A DNA stretch of 14,984 bases from positions 1-14,984 of the forward strand of contig CAMVIC010000013.1 in assembly GCA_947167435.1 (NCBI GenBank). Reading direction: 5' to 3'. Both the position numbers and the translations under genes were made by a program. Shown here in pieces: positions 13,062 to 14,984 of this stretch (position 1 is the first letter of the stretch; each line of letters begins with the position of its first letter). The stretch comes from an uncultured Clostridia bacterium (GTDB lineage Bacteria > Bacillota_A > Clostridia > Oscillospirales > Oscillospiraceae). A model generated the notes under the pieces. The model made no database searches. It saw only the letters and a list, made by a program, of their open reading frames with translations, and was not told where the DNA came from.

Positions 13062-13900
13062 AAGAATATGTGAAGAAATACGGCATCCGCGCCGGCATCA
13101 TTGTGCTGGCCGTTGCCGCGCTGATTCTGGTGGGTGCTGCGGCCCGGGGCGGGCAGGTCAGCCTGCTGCAGAACGTCACGGGCGTACTGTCCGCGCCGCT
13201 GCAGAAGGTGCTCAGCTCCACCGTCAACTGGTTCGACACCATCTACGGTTATCTGTATCAATACGACTCTCTCATGGCAGAGAACGAATCCCTCCGCGCC
13301 CAGCTGGCCGACGCGCAGCAGTCTGCCCGCGACGGCATCGAGGCGTCGGAGGAAAACGCCCGGCTGCGGGAGCTGCTGTATCTGCGGCAGAAGCACACGG
13401 ACTATGTGCTGGAATCGGCCAAGGTGGTGCTCTGGTCCTCCTCCAACTGGTCCAGCTCCTTTACCATCAGCAAGGGCAAGACCAGCGGCATCGAGCTCAA
13501 TGCCCCTGTGGTCACCGAGTACGGCGCCCTGGTGGGCCAGGTGACCGACGTGGGCGAAAACTGGGCCACCGTCAGTACGCTGATCGACGTGGACATGAGC
13601 GTGGGCGCCTTCGTGGGCGCCACGGGCAGCTCCGGCATGGTGGTGGGTGAGTTTGCCCTGATGAAGGACAAGGTGGCGAAGCTCACCTTCCTGGCCGACG
13701 GCGCCCAAATCTTTGAAGGCGACGAGGTGCTGACCTCCGGCTCCGGCGGCGCCTTCCCGGCTGGCCTTGTCATCGGCACCATCTCCAACGTGCAGACCGA
13801 GGCCGGCGGCCAGATCGAGTACGGCATCGTGCAGCCCCAGTGCGATCTGGATTCCCTGGTGCAGGTGTTCATCATCAAGAGCTTTCAAGTGGTGGAATAA
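13058..13900 (+). CDS. mreC: Rod shape-determining protein MreC
   Basis: A 280-residue elongasome protein starting at GTG 13058, which overlaps the maf stop by 4 nt (GTGA) and is preceded by GGGAG (13043-13047). Layout: a short basic cytosolic end, a transmembrane helix at about 12-29, an extracytoplasmic coiled coil at about 67-109 (YDSLMAENESLRAQLADA), then the paired beta-barrel domain (from about 120) with typical segments VTEYGALVGQVTDVG and VLTSGSGGAFPAGLVIG. MreC links the membrane-side scaffold to penicillin-binding protein 2, encoded two genes downstream. The length is normal. MreB, usually encoded just upstream, is missing: maf abuts mreC directly. Confidence 0.96.
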   Translation: MKEYVKKYGIRAGIIVLAVAALILVGAAARGGQVSLLQNVTGVLSAPLQKVLSSTVNWFDTIYGYLYQYDSLMAENESLRAQLADAQQSARDGIEASEENARLRELLYLRQKHTDYVLESAKVVLWSSSNWSSSFTISKGKTSGIELNAPVVTEYGALVGQVTDVGENWATVSTLIDVDMSVGAFVGATGSSGMVVGEFALMKDKVAKLTFLADGAQIFEGDEVLTSGSGGAFPAGLVIGTISNVQTEAGGQIEYGIVQPQCDLDSLVQVFIIKSFQVVE

Positions 13901-13902
13901 TT

Positions 13903-14418
13903 GTGAAAGAACTCTTTACAAGATATTTTCCCTTCCGGGTGGACGGCAAACGGATACTGAAGTACGCGCTGTATCTCTTTCTCGCGCTGGTGGTGCAGAA
14001 CATGCTCTTTACCCAGCTGCGCATTCTGGGCGAGTGCCCGCTGATCCTCCCGGCGGTGGCGGTTGCCGTCGGCATGTTTGAGGGGGGCACCTGGGGCGCT
14101 GTCATCAGCATGATCCTGGGCATCTTTGCGGACATGTCCTTCGTGGAGAACACCGTGACCTTCACGGTGCTGTTTCCGCTGCTGGCCTTCGGCTCCGGCT
14201 TCGTCTCCCAGTTTTTCATCAACCGCCGCTTTTTCGCCTTCGCGGGCGCGGCCGTCATCGGCCTGCTCGTGACCGGTGTGGTACAGATGCTGCATACCGC
14301 TGCCATGGACGTGTTCACAACCGGCATGATCCGCACCGCGGTGCTGCAGACGCTCTGGGCCCTGCCCTTCCTGCCCCTGGCCTACTGGCCGGAGGCCAAG
14401 TGGATCGGCCAGGCTTAG
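13903..14418 (+). CDS. mreD: Rod shape-determining protein MreD
   Basis: A 171-residue polytopic membrane protein. The GTG at 13903 is the likely start: it is 2 nt after the mreC stop with GGTGGA at 13891-13896. About five to six hydrophobic segments are visible (roughly 20-37, 45-62, 64-80, 86-105, 109-131 and 146-162). The segment LRILGECPLILPAVAVAVGMFEG followed by GAVISMILGIFADMSF is the usual MreD pattern, with a conserved-looking Gly/Asp in the third helix. MreD works with MreC in the cell-elongation complex. A 64-nt gap separates it from the penicillin-binding protein gene. Confidence 0.92.
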   Translation: MKELFTRYFPFRVDGKRILKYALYLFLALVVQNMLFTQLRILGECPLILPAVAVAVGMFEGGTWGAVISMILGIFADMSFVENTVTFTVLFPLLAFGSGFVSQFFINRRFFAFAGAAVIGLLVTGVVQMLHTAAMDVFTTGMIRTAVLQTLWALPFLPLAYWPEAKWIGQA

Positions 14419-14437
14419 AGAATATAAAACAAACCCG

Positions 14438-14471
14438 CTTCTTTTTGCTGCCTCCCCGAGGGGGAGAGAAG
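14438..14471 (+). other. Hairpin just upstream of the PBP2 ribosome site
   Basis: CTCCCC (14452-14457) pairs with GGGGAG (14461-14466) over a GAG loop, and CTTCT (14438-14442) can pair with AGAAG (14467-14471) just outside it, with a bulge on the left. The ribosome site AAAGG (14472-14476) begins directly after it, 6 nt before the ATG. No T-run follows, so it is not an intrinsic terminator; it could tune PBP2 translation or mark an RNA processing point. Confidence 0.45.
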
Positions 14472-14482
14472 AAAGGTCGCAC

Positions 14483-14984
14483 ATGAACAGACTGATCAAT
14501 TCCAAACGGGTGATCGCCATGGCCGTGATCATGGCGCTGATCCTGTCCATCTACATGTTCTTCCTCTACCGCCTGCAGATTATCGAAGGCGAGCGGTACT
14601 ACCATCAGAGCGAGGAAATCACCGAGACCCAGCGCACCATCACTGCCGCCCGGGGCAATATTCTCGACCGCTACGGCCGCGTGATGGTGAGCAACAAGGA
14701 ATGCTACAACCTGAAGATCGACAACGTGAAGCTCTTCGCCAACGCCGATCCCAACGCGGTCATTCTGGAGCTGGTGCGCATGGTCCAGAGTTTCGGCGAC
14801 TCATACACCGACGACCTGCCCATTTCCGTCACGCCGCCTTTCGAGTACGACGCGAATATGACCGAGATTCAGCGTACCATGCTGGAGGCCTATTTCAAGG
14901 ACAAGTCCAAGAGCCTGCCGGAAAACCCCAGCGCGGTTGAGCTTCTGAGCTATATGCGCACCCGCTACAACATTGACAACAGCT
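14483..14984 (+). CDS. mrdA: Penicillin-binding protein 2, N-terminal part (3' truncated by window)
   Basis: The frame is open from ATG 14483 to the window edge, giving 167 residues. Residues 1-8 are basic and cytosolic, about 9-30 a transmembrane helix (VIAMAVIMALILSIYMFFLY), then LQIIEGERYYHQSEE and TAARGNILDRYGRVMVSN (55-71). The RGxIxDRxGxxx motif is the hallmark of the class B PBP pedestal domain. The transpeptidase domain with its SxxK serine would lie beyond the window. PBP2 cross-links peptidoglycan in cell elongation and depends on MreC/MreD, which are directly upstream. The sequence alone could also fit another class B PBP; the context favours the elongation type. Confidence 0.93.
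   Translation, partial: MNRLINSKRVIAMAVIMALILSIYMFFLYRLQIIEGERYYHQSEEITETQRTITAARGNILDRYGRVMVSNKECYNLKIDNVKLFANADPNAVILELVRMVQSFGDSYTDDLPISVTPPFEYDANMTEIQRTMLEAYFKDKSKSLPENPSAVELLSYMRTRYNIDNS

Overview
The window looks like chromosomal core DNA of a high-GC anaerobic member of the Clostridia, probably Oscillospiraceae-like. This is inferred from the GC-rich coding sequence, the AGGAGG-type ribosome binding sites, an oxygen-sensitive class III ribonucleotide reductase, a clostripain-family peptidase, a DnaD/DnaC-type primosome pair and Gram-positive style cell-wall genes. I see no insertion sequence, prophage, CRISPR array, tRNA or rRNA.

Layout. (1) 1-1602, plus strand: the tail of an unrecognised gene, then an ECF-type sigma factor overlapping a one-pass membrane protein that is probably its anti-sigma factor. 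(2) 1798-5342: two exported proteins, each behind an extended -10 promoter. One is a membrane-anchored clostripain-like C11 peptidase and the other an SH3b lipoprotein; both have Pro/Thr-rich stalks. (3) 5343-5917: a gene-poor stretch full of hairpins, including two good intrinsic terminators with no gene in front of them, ending in the nrdD promoter with two NrdR-box-like sites 32 bp apart. (4) 5918-8170: nrdD, closed by a 17-bp perfect hairpin that also serves the convergent operon. (5) 8200-10168, minus strand: a DnaD-domain replication initiation protein and a DnaC/DnaI-type helicase loader. (6) 10191-10240: back-to-back promoters with overlapping -35 boxes. (7) 10247-14984, plus strand: a 155-nt leader that can fold, then a U32-family RNA-hydroxylation protein, maf, mreC, mreD and the start of penicillin-binding protein 2, nearly all tightly packed or overlapping.

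Working together: regions 5 and 4 supply DNA replication (helicase loading and dNTPs). Region 7 links an RNA-modification enzyme and a nucleotide house-cleaning enzyme to the rod-shape/elongation machinery. Region 2 is surface biology, with the sigma/anti-sigma pair nearby as a possible envelope-signal sensor.

Most of the window is ordinary housekeeping. I found no clear new multi-gene system. The best leads are the structured leader before the U32 gene, the orphan terminators in 5343-5700 that suggest an unannotated small transcript, the paired NrdR boxes, and the absence of mreB (and radC) from an otherwise standard maf-mreCD-PBP2 cluster.
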